The notes below the pieces were generated by a model. It had not been told where the DNA came from, did not search any database, and worked only from the letters and a program-made list of their open reading frames with translations. A stretch of 38,104 bases of DNA, from NCBI GenBank assembly GCA_020848375.1, contig JADLAF010000145.1, positions 1-38,104 of the forward strand, written 5' to 3'. Both the position numbers and the translations under genes were made by a program. Positions 24,010 to 33,076 of this stretch are shown piece after piece. Position 1 is the first letter of the stretch. Every line of letters begins with the position of its first letter. This DNA comes from Ignavibacteriaceae bacterium (GTDB lineage: Bacteria; Bacteroidota; Ignavibacteria; Ignavibacteriales; Ignavibacteriaceae).

Positions 24010-25608
24010 ATGATCACAAATTATTTTTTCCTGTTAAGAATCGCGATAGAGCTTAACCAAAAACTCCGGGATTCAGAACTAATAGACTGCTTTTCCCAGG
24101 AAAAAGATTCTCTGATAATCAGCTTTTCTGCAAGGTCTACGGAGTACCATTTGGAGTTTTCAACCCGTTTCCCCGGTACACACATTCTATTAAGGGACCA
24201 GTTTACCAGAGCAAAGAAGAATACCGTCAATTTTTCTGCAATTCCAGCAAGAACCGGGTTTGCCGGAATCCGTGTTCACTCCCGCGACCGAATAATGGTT
24301 TTAGATTTTGAAGGGAATAACGCTATCGTACTATATTTTCGCGGTTCGAAAACAAATGCGGTCTTTGTCTCAGATGACCAGGTTGTCCCCTTCCGTAAAT
24401 CTGACGAATCCCTGCTAAGTGAGTTGCAAGCCCTACTTAAGTCGGAAAAAACTGCCACTCCACTGGAAATGGCAGATGAGTTACCACATTATGAGTTCAT
24501 CACTCTTGATGATCCCCGGCTTGGCAAGGAGGTTAAATTTGAATTATCAATCAGGATGCAGGATTCCTCCGACAGCAATTCAGAGCTGAGGAAAATAGTC
24601 TCAGGAATCATGAATGGTGGATTTCGGCTTGCGCTTGACAAATCCGGTTATAAAATTGTTCCGGAATGTTTTCTTGAGGCAAACACTGTGGATCTTTTTT
24701 TTGAAAATGCTCTTGATGCGGTGTCAAATCTCGTCAGGAAAAGTTTCTCAGAAAGACGGTTTCTTCAGGAAAAGAGCCGACTCACAAAAGAGTATAATGC
24801 TCAGATCAGGTCTCTGAAAAAGCGAATGGAAGATATTGAGAACAGAATAAAACTTGGGAACAGGTCTTCTCTTTTTGAGAAATACGCACAGATTCTGCTC
24901 ATTTATGAAAATAAAAAGGAAAGAGGGATTAAGGAACTCAGACTCGCTGACTATATGAATCAGAGTGAGATAGTCAGAATTCCGTTGGATGAAAAATTAG
25001 ATATTAACCAGAACACACGGAAATATTTTGACAGATCGCGGGAAGAACATCTAAGTTTTGAGTCAGCCAAGATCAAACTGCCTGAAATAAAAGCCAAAAT
25101 CAGTAAATTTGCATCTGATTTAAAATTAATTGAGAATTGTAAAAATTTGCAGGAACTGTCTTCATTTGAACAGAAGGAACAAGAAATCAAGAAACCGAAG
25201 ACTGCTGATGACGCAGTTAAATATCGTGCTTTCAAGATTAAACCCCACTTTATTGTGTATGTAGGTAAAGACAGCCGGCAAAATGATGAATTAACCCTTC
25301 ATTTTGCAAAACCCAACGACATCTGGATGCATGCCAGAGGATGTCCCGGTTCACATACCGTATTACGGGATACCACCGGTAAAAATGTATTCGGGAAAGA
25401 TGTTATAAAAGAGGCGGCATCAGTAGCTGCCTACTTTAGCAAGGCAAGGAACGCTAAATACGTCCCGGTCGCCTATACTGAAAAAAAGTATGTTGTTAAA
25501 CGAAAAGGAATGGAAGCAGGGAAAGTCCAGATGATGAGAGAATCTATCATCATGGCTGAACCGGCTCTTCCAAAAGATGAACTAAATTCGAAAGGAGATA
25601 AGTTATGA
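24010..25608 (+). CDS. NFACT family protein (RqcH/Rqc2-like)
   Basis: The 532-residue protein has the NFACT architecture: an N-terminal NFACT-N domain (about 1-170), an HhH/coiled-coil middle (about 180-390, with [18 protein letters not shown]) and a C-terminal NFACT-R (DUF814) domain (about 405-515) with [18 protein letters not shown]. The Asp-Arg pair at 93-94 ([10 protein letters not shown]) resembles the conserved DR motif needed by RqcH for alanine tailing. RqcH binds obstructed 50S subunits and adds C-terminal alanine tails to stalled chains. Whether this divergent member does so is not proven by sequence. It overlaps nagB by 4 bases (ATGA) and is divergent from the PASTA gene. Confidence 0.88.
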   Translation: MITNYFFLLRIAIELNQKLRDSELIDCFSQEKDSLIISFSARSTEYHLEFSTRFPGTHILLRDQFTRAKKNTVNFSAIPARTGFAGIRVHSRDRIMVLDFEGNNAIVLYFRGSKTNAVFVSDDQVVPFRKSDESLLSELQALLKSEKTATPLEMADELPHYEFITLDDPRLGKEVKFELSIRMQDSSDSNSELRKIVSGIMNGGFRLALDKSGYKIVPECFLEANTVDLFFENALDAVSNLVRKSFSERRFLQEKSRLTKEYNAQIRSLKKRMEDIENRIKLGNRSSLFEKYAQILLIYENKKERGIKELRLADYMNQSEIVRIPLDEKLDINQNTRKYFDRSREEHLSFESAKIKLPEIKAKISKFASDLKLIENCKNLQELSSFEQKEQEIKKPKTADDAVKYRAFKIKPHFIVYVGKDSRQNDELTLHFAKPNDIWMHARGCPGSHTVLRDTTGKNVFGKDVIKEAASVAAYFSKARNAKYVPVAYTEKKYVVKRKGMEAGKVQMMRESIIMAEPALPKDELNSKGDKL

Positions 25609-26426
25609 GATTGATAATCCAGCAAGATTACGAAAACGTTTCCAATTGGGCTGCTAATTATGTAGCTATGCGAATTAAAGAGTTTAACCCGAGCGAAAAA
25701 AAGAGATTTGTTCTTGGGCTCCCGACTGGTTCCTCACCTCTTGGAATGTACAAACGGCTGATTGAACTCAACAAATCAGGTATCATTTCATTTAAATATG
25801 TGACCACTTTCAATATGGACGAATATGTTGGACTGGCTGAATCCCATCCTCAAAGTTACCACTATTTCATGTTCAGTAACTTTTTTGATCATATTGATGT
25901 TGACCGTCAATTTATAAACATCCTTAACGGGAATGCTGTTGACCTAAACGCTGAGTGCAGGAATTATGAGAGTAAGATAAAAGATGCAGGCGGGATAAAT
26001 CTTTTCATAGGTGGTATCGGGGCTGATGGTCATATTGCGTTTAACGAACCGGGTTCCTCTCTTGGTTCCGTAACAAGAGTAAAAACCTTAACCCGCGATA
26101 CCATTATTGCTAATTCAAGATTTTTTGAGAATGACGAACAACAGGTACCGAAAACTGCTTTGACCGTTGGCGTGAAAACCGTCCTTGATTCAGAAGAAAT
26201 TATGGTACTCATTAGCGGTCATTCGAAGGCACGGGCATTGGCCAAGGTTGTTGAGGAGGGAGTGAATCATATGTGGACTGTAAGTGCTCTTCAACTTCAT
26301 CCCAGAAGCATAATTATTTGCGATGATGCCTCCACGGCCGAATTAAAGGTGGGAACGGTCAATTATTTCAAGGATATTGAGTCTCCAAACCTGAATCCGG
26401 AATCATTACTTGCTGATCACCGCTAA
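25605..26426 (+). CDS. nagB: Glucosamine-6-phosphate deaminase
   Basis: The 273-residue enzyme has the family signature: [15 protein letters not shown] (about 39-53), [20 protein letters not shown] with the catalytic Asp, and [17 protein letters not shown] with the active-site His. It isomerises and deaminates GlcN-6-phosphate to fructose-6-phosphate and ammonia. The start is well set by a strong ribosome-binding site AAAGGAG (25591-25597) seven bases before the ATG. The gene shares four bases with the NFACT gene; nagA lies nearby on the other strand. Confidence 0.95.
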   Translation: MRLIIQQDYENVSNWAANYVAMRIKEFNPSEKKRFVLGLPTGSSPLGMYKRLIELNKSGIISFKYVTTFNMDEYVGLAESHPQSYHYFMFSNFFDHIDVDRQFINILNGNAVDLNAECRNYESKIKDAGGINLFIGGIGADGHIAFNEPGSSLGSVTRVKTLTRDTIIANSRFFENDEQQVPKTALTVGVKTVLDSEEIMVLISGHSKARALAKVVEEGVNHMWTVSALQLHPRSIIICDDASTAELKVGTVNYFKDIESPNLNPESLLADHR

Positions 26427-26452
26427 AATATCGTCCTTTTTAACCTAAAACG

Positions 26453-26483
26453 TTGTAAAAAAGGCATAATTTAGTTATTTTTG
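26453..26483 (+). promoter_or_regulatory. Bacteroidota-type promoter of tRNA-Arg
   Basis: TATTTTTG at 26476-26483 fits the -7 consensus TAnnTTTG and TTG at 26453-26455 lies 20 bases upstream, the normal distance to the -33 element. The predicted start would be near 26490, a few bases before the tRNA. Confidence 0.6.
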
Positions 26484-26495
26484 TGGGCTAAAAAT

Positions 26496-26569
26496 GCACC
26501 CGTAGCTTAATTGGATAGAGCATCTGACTACGGATCAGAAGGTTCGGGGTTCGACTCCCTGCGGGTGTA
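26496..26569 (+). tRNA. tRNA-Arg (anticodon ACG)
   Basis: The cloverleaf has acceptor GCACCCG paired with CGGGTGT (G-T at the first pair), D arm TAGCTTAATTGGATAGAGC, anticodon stem TCTGA/TCAGA with loop CTACGGA (anticodon ACG) and T arm TTCGGGGTTCGACTCCCTG; discriminator A, CCA not encoded. A34 of this tRNA is the substrate of TadA, whose gene follows directly downstream. Confidence 0.97.
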
Positions 26570-26575
26570 CAATCG

Positions 26576-26615
26576 GCCCCTTATAAGAGTAACCATTATA
26601 AGGGGCTATTCTTTT
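26576..26615 (+). terminator. Terminator after tRNA-Arg
   Basis: Perfect 11-base arms GCCCCTTATAA (26576-26586) and TTATAAGGGGC (26596-26606) enclose a 9-base loop and are followed by TATTCTTTT. It starts 6 bases after the tRNA, so read-through into tadA would be limited. Confidence 0.88.
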
Positions 26616-26647
26616 GTTAACCGGATGTGCCAATAGTGCATCCTTAG

Positions 26648-27130
26648 TTGGAAAGGCGAAAACCTTCCTTGCTTTTTGAGGAAATTCATTATAAATATAT
26701 GTTCAGGGCTTTACAGGAAGCTGAAAAAGCAGCAGATGCAGGTGAAGTACCTGTCGGTGCTCTTATTGTTCATGCAAGTAGGATTATCGGTACCGGTTAC
26801 AATCAGATGAGGACACTCTTAGACGCAACGGCACACGCCGAAATGATCGCTATCACTGCTGCTTCCGCCACTCTCGGCTCACAATTCCTGGATGACTGCA
26901 CGCTCTATGTGACACTTGAGCCATGTGTTATGTGTACAGGGGCTATTCTCCTTTCCCGCATCCCAAGAGTTTATTTTTCTGCTTTTGATCCTAAGTTTGG
27001 GGCAATGGGTTCGATTTATAATGTCGCAGCCGAGGGTAAAATGAATTTCGTTCCTGAGGTATTTTCAGGTATTTATGAGAAGGAATCTGCCGAAATGTTA
27101 AAAAAGTTCTTTGCTGACCGGAGAAATTGA
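26648..27130 (+). CDS. tadA: tRNA-specific adenosine deaminase TadA
   Basis: The protein is a CDA-fold deaminase with DATAHAEMIAI (zinc His63 and proton-shuttle Glu65), TLEPCVMCTGAIL (zinc Cys93 and Cys96) and GAMGSIYNV near the C-terminus. It converts A34 to inosine in tRNA-Arg(ACG). The start at the TTG (26648) gives 160 residues; the first ATG is 26699 (143 residues). I prefer a TTG (26648 or 26669) because the residues before that ATG (HYKYMFRAL) align with the first helix of E. coli TadA (HEYWMRHAL). It stands 78 bases downstream of its own substrate tRNA gene. Confidence 0.9.
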   Translation: MERRKPSLLFEEIHYKYMFRALQEAEKAADAGEVPVGALIVHASRIIGTGYNQMRTLLDATAHAEMIAITAASATLGSQFLDDCTLYVTLEPCVMCTGAILLSRIPRVYFSAFDPKFGAMGSIYNVAAEGKMNFVPEVFSGIYEKESAEMLKKFFADRRN

Positions 27131-27191
27131 AAAAATATCATGGTAATCTACCGGTGAAACATTTAATTTTGAGTTTGAAAATGGAGCTTTC

Positions 27192-27848
27192 ATGCGAATA
27201 ATCTTATTTGGTTCCCCTGGTGTTGGCAAGGGAACGCAGGCGAAAATCTTGAGTACTCAGCTTTCAATCCCCCATATCTCTACCGGAGATATTCTCAGGG
27301 AGGCAGTAATTCAGCAGACTTCACTCGGGATGAAGGCGAAGGAAATCATGGATGCTGGCGAACTTGTACCTGATGAAGTAATGGTTGGCATTATTAAAGA
27401 TCGTCTGAGCAACCCTGACTGTCATAAAGGGTTCATCCTAGACGGTTTCCCGAGGACTATTAAACAGGCAGAAGCTCTTAATAAGCTCTTCATTGAGCTC
27501 AGGATCAATGACTTTTTCCTGATCTCATTAGAGGTTAATGAAGATGAAATCATTAGACGTCTAACCAACAGACGCGCTTGTAAGGTTTGCAATAATATTT
27601 TTAATTACCATGACATAGAAGGAAGTGATACGTGTCCTTCGTGCGGCTCGGTCAACAGTTTTTATCACAGAGATGATGACCGCGAGGATGTTATCAGAAA
27701 ACGGTTATCGGTTTTTCAGTCAACAACCAAACCGGTTTTGGAGTATTTTGCAGATAAGCAGTATGTAATTCGAATTGACGCTCTCGAAACAATTGACAAT
27801 GTTACTGCAACAATTGTAAAGCGGCTGACGGAATTAAAGGTTAACTGA
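27192..27848 (+). CDS. adk: Adenylate kinase (zinc-lid type)
   Basis: The 218-residue enzyme has the P-loop GSPGVGKGTQAK (7-18), STGDILREAV, DGFPRTIKQAEAL and the Arg-rich DREDVIRKRL. The lid carries Cys130, Cys133, Cys148 and Cys151 (CKVC and CPSC), a complete structural zinc site as in Gram-positive and many Bacteroidota enzymes. It equilibrates AMP, ADP and ATP. The secY neighbour seen in ribosomal operons of many bacteria is absent. The 3' end overlaps ftsE convergently by 8 bases. Confidence 0.96.
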   Translation: MRIILFGSPGVGKGTQAKILSTQLSIPHISTGDILREAVIQQTSLGMKAKEIMDAGELVPDEVMVGIIKDRLSNPDCHKGFILDGFPRTIKQAEALNKLFIELRINDFFLISLEVNEDEIIRRLTNRRACKVCNNIFNYHDIEGSDTCPSCGSVNSFYHRDDDREDVIRKRLSVFQSTTKPVLEYFADKQYVIRIDALETIDNVTATIVKRLTELKVN

Positions 27849-28512
27849 CTTTATCAGTTTCAGTAATCCCCTTTTCAGTTAGTTTCAGAACTCTCCCTTT
27901 ATACGTTTTGAATAACTCATAGTTGTGAGTTGCAAAGATTACAGCCGTTCCGAGCGAATTAATCTTGCTGAAAAGATCAAGGATTTCTGCTGAGGTCTCC
28001 GGGTCAAGATTTCCCGTTGGTTCATCAGCTATTATTAATTTAGGGTCATTTATAATGGCTCTGGCAATGGCAACCCTTTGCTGCTCACCGCCTGATAATT
28101 CATCAGGCATGCTTAACCTCCTGTGAGTCAGTCCAACAAGCTTCAAAACAGAATTTACCTTTTGCTTAATTTCTTGTGATGGTTTGCCCGTTACTTCAGG
28201 TATAAAAGCAATGTTATCCTGAACGTTCCTGTCTTTTAACAATTCAAATGACTGAAATACAATCCCGATTTTTCTCCGCAGATAAGGGAGAGCAGATTTT
28301 CTAAAACTGTTTGAGTTATACTCAGCAAACTGAATGGATCCCTCAGTTGGTGCTTCCCTAAAATAGATCAGCTTTAGTAATGTGCTTTTTCCGACTCCGC
28401 TTTTTCCGGTCAGCACTAAAAACTCACCTTCATTTATTTCGAAATTAATATCATTAAGAATAACTCTGTCAGGCGGATAGACAAATGAGACGTTGCTGAA
28501 TTGCAGTAGCAT
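27841..28512 (-). CDS. ftsE: FtsE-type ABC transporter ATP-binding protein
   Basis: The 223-residue ATPase has Walker [16 protein letters not shown] (about 34-48), the Q-loop [21 protein letters not shown], signature [14 protein letters not shown], Walker [14 protein letters not shown] and the H-loop FATHN. The Q-loop segment is typical of FtsE, which with FtsX controls septal peptidoglycan hydrolases; LolD and MacB-type ATPases are close relatives and remain possible. No FtsX gene is adjacent. The M23 peptidase gene two genes upstream would fit a hydrolase theme. Its ATG shares one base with the pdxA stop. Confidence 0.82.
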   Translation of the reverse strand: MLLQFSNVSFVYPPDRVILNDINFEINEGEFLVLTGKSGVGKSTLLKLIYFREAPTEGSIQFAEYNSNSFRKSALPYLRRKIGIVFQSFELLKDRNVQDNIAFIPEVTGKPSQEIKQKVNSVLKLVGLTHRRLSMPDELSGGEQQRVAIARAIINDPKLIIADEPTGNLDPETSAEILDLFSKINSLGTAVIFATHNYELFKTYKGRVLKLTEKGITETDKVS

Positions 28513-29483
28513 TATCTCCTCCCAACAAGTTTTAACGCCCAGCGGACTGCGGATATCATTGATGAGGGGTCAGCAATTCCTTTACCGGCAATTGAAAAAG
28601 CAGTACCATGATCAGGTGATGTACGGATATATGGCAGCCCGGCGGTATAATTAACACCCTCACTGAAAGCAAGCAGCTTAAACGGAATAAGAAGCTGATC
28701 GTGATAAGGTGCAATCACTAAATCATAGTTTTTATAACTTCCGCTCCCAAAGAAGCCATCAGCAGCGAAAGGACCTTCAATACGGGGATACTCTTTCACA
28801 AAAGGAATCATAATTTCCTGTTCTTCTTTCCCGATTGAACCGTTCTCCCCTGCATGAGGATTAAGCGCAAGCAGAGCTATGCGAGGAATTTTTTTGCCAA
28901 AATTATTATGTAATTCTTCATGCAGCAGCACAAATTTACTCTCAAGGAGTTCCGGAGTAATCATATCAGCAACAAATGACAGGGGTTCATGAATGGTAAG
29001 AAGAGCCCCGAGCATTTGTGAGGAAAGAAACATCATAGAGAAATTCTGAACACCTGAAAGAAATGCAAGCATTTCTGTGTGACCGGGGAAATCAGAACCG
29101 GCTTCTCTTACAGCATCTTTTGAGATTGGCGCCGTAACCATCACGGATTGTGAAATGTCCGAACAGACTATATCATGCGCTGTATAAATTGCTTTTAGTG
29201 CAACACGTCCGGTTTCAGCATTTGAAAAACCACTATCTATTTTTTCAGAAGCAATATCCTTAATGATTATTGTTTCGTTTAATAAAAGATCAGGATCAAA
29301 AGCATCACACACATAGAACTTAGTATTACTGCTGTATCGGTTTATAAGCGGAATAAAAACTGATGCTGGACCAGCTATTATTACCAGGTTTTTTTTTATA
29401 AGGTTCTCTTTTGCAATCGCTTTCGCAATTATTTCGGGTCCGATACCGGCAATATCCCCGCAGGAAAAAACAATCTTTTTCAT
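28512..29483 (-). CDS. pdxA: 4-hydroxythreonine-4-phosphate dehydrogenase
   Basis: The 323-residue enzyme shows the family start KKIVFSCGDIAGIGPEII (usual form GDPxGIGPE, here with Ala in place of Pro), FPGHTEMLA with the metal His, LNPHAGENGSIGKEE, YHDQLLIPFK with the second metal His and the C-terminal PYIRTSPDHGTAFSIAGKG with the third. It oxidises 4-phosphohydroxy-threonine in the DXP-dependent pyridoxal phosphate pathway. No pdxJ is seen in the window. It lies 6 bases after the M23 gene and overlaps ftsE by one base. Confidence 0.95.
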   Translation of the reverse strand: MKKIVFSCGDIAGIGPEIIAKAIAKENLIKKNLVIIAGPASVFIPLINRYSSNTKFYVCDAFDPDLLLNETIIIKDIASEKIDSGFSNAETGRVALKAIYTAHDIVCSDISQSVMVTAPISKDAVREAGSDFPGHTEMLAFLSGVQNFSMMFLSSQMLGALLTIHEPLSFVADMITPELLESKFVLLHEELHNNFGKKIPRIALLALNPHAGENGSIGKEEQEIMIPFVKEYPRIEGPFAADGFFGSGSYKNYDLVIAPYHDQLLIPFKLLAFSEGVNYTAGLPYIRTSPDHGTAFSIAGKGIADPSSMISAVRWALKLVGRR

Positions 29484-29489
29484 TAAAAG

Positions 29490-31781
29490 CTATTTGAGAT
29501 AAAGTAACTTAACAGATTTGAATCCGCTCGTGGTTTCAAACCTGGTTATATAAGGGCCGCTCACCAGGCCGCGGAGATCTTCGCTGAAATCCAACGTCAG
29601 TTCATGATATCCTTCTGAAAAAATCCGGTCTGCGGCAGTGTAAACGAGTTCTCCAATTGCATTGTACAGAGAAATTTTAACTTTACTTGCGGCCGGATTA
29701 TAAAATTTTAATCGGGTTGTCGGATTAAACGGATTAGGATAATTTTGGTATGCTACAAACTGCTCCGGGACACTAACTCCATAGTTCTCCGATGAGGAGG
29801 AAACAGAATAGAAAAAATTGAGCAGGTCAGTCATAAACTGCATCCTCAGAGGTTTAGAACCTATTGTTTCATAAGGAAAACCTAAAAATACCAATTTTGC
29901 CTGGACAGAAGACTCACCGAAGGTTCCGCTGTAGTATATACCGGCAGGTTTTGTAATATTATATTTTATGAATTCTGATGAGCCAGGTTCACCTGTGATA
30001 ACATCTGGTGCGTCTTCCAGATAAGGTGAGCCCTGTGCAGTGAGTCCAAACGGTATTAACGCATTACTAAATATGCCTGTCGAATCTGAAACTATTCCGT
30101 AATTAAGATTTGCATCACCATCCGCATATTGAATCTTTAAATAGTCTTTCATATATTTAATAAGAGTGCTGTCCTGTGCACCATATTGATACAGATTCTG
30201 TGCAATTTCTGATCCTGAAAGAAAAAGATTGCCTCCCTCTTCCAGAAATGTTTTTATTGCATTCATTTCTGATTGATTAAAAACTGGCTCAGCGGGATTT
30301 TCATCACCGCTCATCCAGAAAACCGTCTGATAATCAGAAAGATTAACATCACCGGTTCTTACTGCTGAATGATGAACTGATTCAAAGCTAAACGAGCCGG
30401 ATTCAGCAAATCGAATAATAAAATCATGATACCCAAGATTATAACTGCCTCCGTTCAAAAAACGGTTGAAACCATCAACAATGAGTATTTTTCTTCCGTC
30501 ATTTATAGTACGGATTCCATATACATCAGACTGGACAGAAAGGTTTGCCGGATTTGCAGTATCAACAGCAAAAATCTTAAGGTAAAGCGGATTGGGAAGC
30601 CCGTATGAATAAGTACGTCTGTCAATCAGCGAAGTAAGAGTATTCTCCGATTCTCTGACCTGAAACGTTGTACCATCGTTACTATAATGGATTCTAAATC
30701 CTCGCAAGTCAGCATCCGCCGGAGGATTCCACTTAAGTGTAAAATAAATTGTTGAATCTCTCAGGATTGATTTAAGCAAAGGTGCCCCCGGAGGGGTCAA
30801 ATCTGCTGGCGCGGTAGTCACTGGGATGAAAACAGTATCACCGTTTCCTCTGCTGTCATAAGTGAATACCATAACTTTGTAATTGCCATACGGGTAGGCA
30901 TCTGCATCAAAATAACTGTTGCTCACTACCTGAGTGGAAGCAATACTGGCTGCCCCGTTTCCGTTTGTGACCATATAAACATGTTTGCTGGTGTTAGATT
31001 CGGGACGGTAATAATTGATATTCACATATTGATCACGAGGCAGATTATAATATCTAAAGCGCAGACCATTATCAGGTGGGTTGTGAACTACCGTCAGACC
31101 ATCTTCAGACAATACTTTATAGCCAATTTCATAAGTCCCGTTGTTAAAAGTGGCACTTGTTGTTCCATTGGTTTCTTCAACATGAGCAATAATATCAATC
31201 TTACCACCAAGATTTCCGGCCGGTAATGGTAAATCGCTATTATCACGAAGAAACTTTACATACCGGATATAGGGTTTCCATGGATCATTATAAGGCACTA
31301 ATCCACCGTCCGGACGCAGCGAGTTAATTTGTGCAGCGGTCTGTGCCGTTCCAAACCTGTACTCAATCAAATGGACATGATCTATGGCAATGGTTGAAAT
31401 CTGCTGCCCTGCGGTGATAGTCTGTCCTACTGCCAAATTGGCAATTGGACGGGTGTGATAATAAGTCAGCATTTTTGTCTGACCGTTTATCGTTGAGTTT
31501 ATCCTCACATAAGAATCATACCCAGTATTTCCATCATCAAAAGCCGCACCCACTATACCGGCGAGAACGGCATAAATAGGCGTACCTGCACTCCCTGATA
31601 TATCAGTTCCGTTATGAAAATGTCCCTCCGCACTGGTACTCCGGTATTCTCCGAAAGATCCCCCAACCTGTTTCTGTACATTATTAGGATTAATAGGCCA
31701 GGGATATTTGGTAGTATCCTGGCCCGTTAATAAATACTGAAAGAAAAAGACGAAAACTGCCGGGAGTAATAGCTTTATCAT
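29490..31781 (-). CDS. Secreted M23-family peptidase-like multidomain protein with T9SS sorting domain
   Basis: The 763-residue exoprotein has a signal peptide (1-20) and an M23/LytM-like domain (about 40-145). The zinc ligands are intact: His56 and Asp60 (HNGTD), plus the HVH pair 135/137. A linker and an FN3-like domain (about 328-418, opening [13 protein letters not shown]) follow, then a Rossmann-like GATase/DUF4350-type region ([13 protein letters not shown], about 425-665), and finally a T9SS domain with [12 protein letters not shown] (about 680-763). It should act on peptidoglycan or peptides outside the cell. The ATG shares a base with the rho stop. The substrate is not readable, and M23 domains in such proteins may bind rather than cut. 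Confidence 0.86.
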   Translation of the reverse strand: MIKLLLPAVFVFFFQYLLTGQDTTKYPWPINPNNVQKQVGGSFGEYRSTSAEGHFHNGTDISGSAGTPIYAVLAGIVGAAFDDGNTGYDSYVRINSTINGQTKMLTYYHTRPIANLAVGQTITAGQQISTIAIDHVHLIEYRFGTAQTAAQINSLRPDGGLVPYNDPWKPYIRYVKFLRDNSDLPLPAGNLGGKIDIIAHVEETNGTTSATFNNGTYEIGYKVLSEDGLTVVHNPPDNGLRFRYYNLPRDQYVNINYYRPESNTSKHVYMVTNGNGAASIASTQVVSNSYFDADAYPYGNYKVMVFTYDSRGNGDTVFIPVTTAPADLTPPGAPLLKSILRDSTIYFTLKWNPPADADLRGFRIHYSNDGTTFQVRESENTLTSLIDRRTYSYGLPNPLYLKIFAVDTANPANLSVQSDVYGIRTINDGRKILIVDGFNRFLNGGSYNLGYHDFIIRFAESGSFSFESVHHSAVRTGDVNLSDYQTVFWMSGDENPAEPVFNQSEMNAIKTFLEEGGNLFLSGSEIAQNLYQYGAQDSTLIKYMKDYLKIQYADGDANLNYGIVSDSTGIFSNALIPFGLTAQGSPYLEDAPDVITGEPGSSEFIKYNITKPAGIYYSGTFGESSVQAKLVFLGFPYETIGSKPLRMQFMTDLLNFFYSVSSSSENYGVSVPEQFVAYQNYPNPFNPTTRLKFYNPAASKVKISLYNAIGELVYTAADRIFSEGYHELTLDFSEDLRGLVSGPYITRFETTSGFKSVKLLYLK

Positions 31782-33034
31782 CAGCTATTCATATTTGACA
31801 AAAATTCTTTATTGTGTCTTGTTCCTTTCATACGGTCAAGGAGGAATTCCATTGCTTCAATTGAACTTAGTTCACTGAGAAGTTTACGGAGAATCCATAC
31901 CTTAGCAAGATCATCTTCTGACATAAGCAATTCTTCTTTTCTTGTGCCTGACTTGTTAACATTGATAGCGGGAAAAACTCTTCGGTCGGAAAGGTCTCTG
32001 TCAAGAACCAATTCCATATTACCAGTGCCCTTAAACTCCTCAAAGATAACATCATCCATCCTACTACCGGTTTCAATAAGAGCGGTCGCGATAATGGTGA
32101 GACTTCCGCCGTCTTCCGTGTTTCTTGCAGCGCCAAAAAATCTTTTTGGTTTCTGAAGAGCATTTGAGTCAACACCTCCAGAGAGAATTCTGCCGGAATG
32201 AGGCATCACAACGTTGTTTGCCCGCGCTAATCTGGTGATACTGTCAAGAAGTATGATTACATCTTCATTTGACTCAACCATTCTCTTAGCTTTTTCAATA
32301 ACCATATCAGCAACCTGCACGTGACGGTCGGCCGGCTCATCAAAAGTCGAACTGATAACTTCAGCTTTTACGCTGCGTTCCATATCAGTTACTTCTTCAG
32401 GGCGCTCGTCTATAAGGAGTATGATAAGTTTAGCTTCGGGGTGATTTCTTGTGATAGAGTTTGCGATTTTCTGAAGCAGGATTGTTTTACCGCTCTTCGG
32501 TGGCGATACAATAAGACCTCTTTGACCTTTTCCTATCGGTGCCAGAAGATCCATAACTCTCATAGAGTATTCACCGGGTATGGTTTCGAGGGTAAGTTTG
32601 TTTGTTGGATATACGGGGATGAGGTTATCAAATAGTGTTCTTTCTCTTACTTCAGAAGGGTCTTTACCGTTAACCGCTTCAACTCTGAGAAGAGCAAAGA
32701 ACCTTTCTCCCTCTTTTGGCGGCCGGACCTGACCGCTGACAAAGTCTCCCGTGCGAAGCATGAATTTTTTTATCTGTGAAGGAGAAACGTATATATCATC
32801 AGGAGAAGGTAGGTAATTATAATCTTTGGAACGCAGGAAGCCGTAACCGTCTCCCAAAACTTCAAGCACTCCCCTTGAAAAAGTTAAGCCGTCTTTGGAG
32901 GTCTGCGCTTCAAGTATTTTAAGAATTAATTCCTGTTTCCTTAAGTCACTGTAACCGGTAATGCTTAAATCTTTTGATATCTGATAAAGTTCGACGATTT
33001 TTTTTGATTGCAGTTCTGCAATATCCATGGGCAT
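31781..33034 (-). CDS. rho: Transcription termination factor Rho
   Basis: The 417-residue protein has an N-terminal helical domain, the cold-shock RNA-binding domain ([15 protein letters not shown], about 55-70), the Walker A loop [15 protein letters not shown] (about 176-190), [18 protein letters not shown], the Q-loop/R-loop region and the C-terminal RNA-translocating part ending LSNMNS. It is the hexameric helicase that ends untranslated transcripts. The bicyclomycin-pocket residues look standard. It is embedded between folC (42-base gap) and the M23 gene (1-base overlap). Confidence 0.97.
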   Translation of the reverse strand: MPMDIAELQSKKIVELYQISKDLSITGYSDLRKQELILKILEAQTSKDGLTFSRGVLEVLGDGYGFLRSKDYNYLPSPDDIYVSPSQIKKFMLRTGDFVSGQVRPPKEGERFFALLRVEAVNGKDPSEVRERTLFDNLIPVYPTNKLTLETIPGEYSMRVMDLLAPIGKGQRGLIVSPPKSGKTILLQKIANSITRNHPEAKLIILLIDERPEEVTDMERSVKAEVISSTFDEPADRHVQVADMVIEKAKRMVESNEDVIILLDSITRLARANNVVMPHSGRILSGGVDSNALQKPKRFFGAARNTEDGGSLTIIATALIETGSRMDDVIFEEFKGTGNMELVLDRDLSDRRVFPAINVNKSGTRKEELLMSEDDLAKVWILRKLLSELSSIEAMEFLLDRMKGTRHNKEFLSNMNS

Positions 33035-33076
33035 TTTGTTTACCTTTTCCTCTTTCGGTTGTTTATAGGATTATTA

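Noticed and set aside
32321-32635. Plus-strand open frame of 104 residues inside rho
   Set aside because: The antisense Rho reading is highly conserved and the frame is only a shadow.
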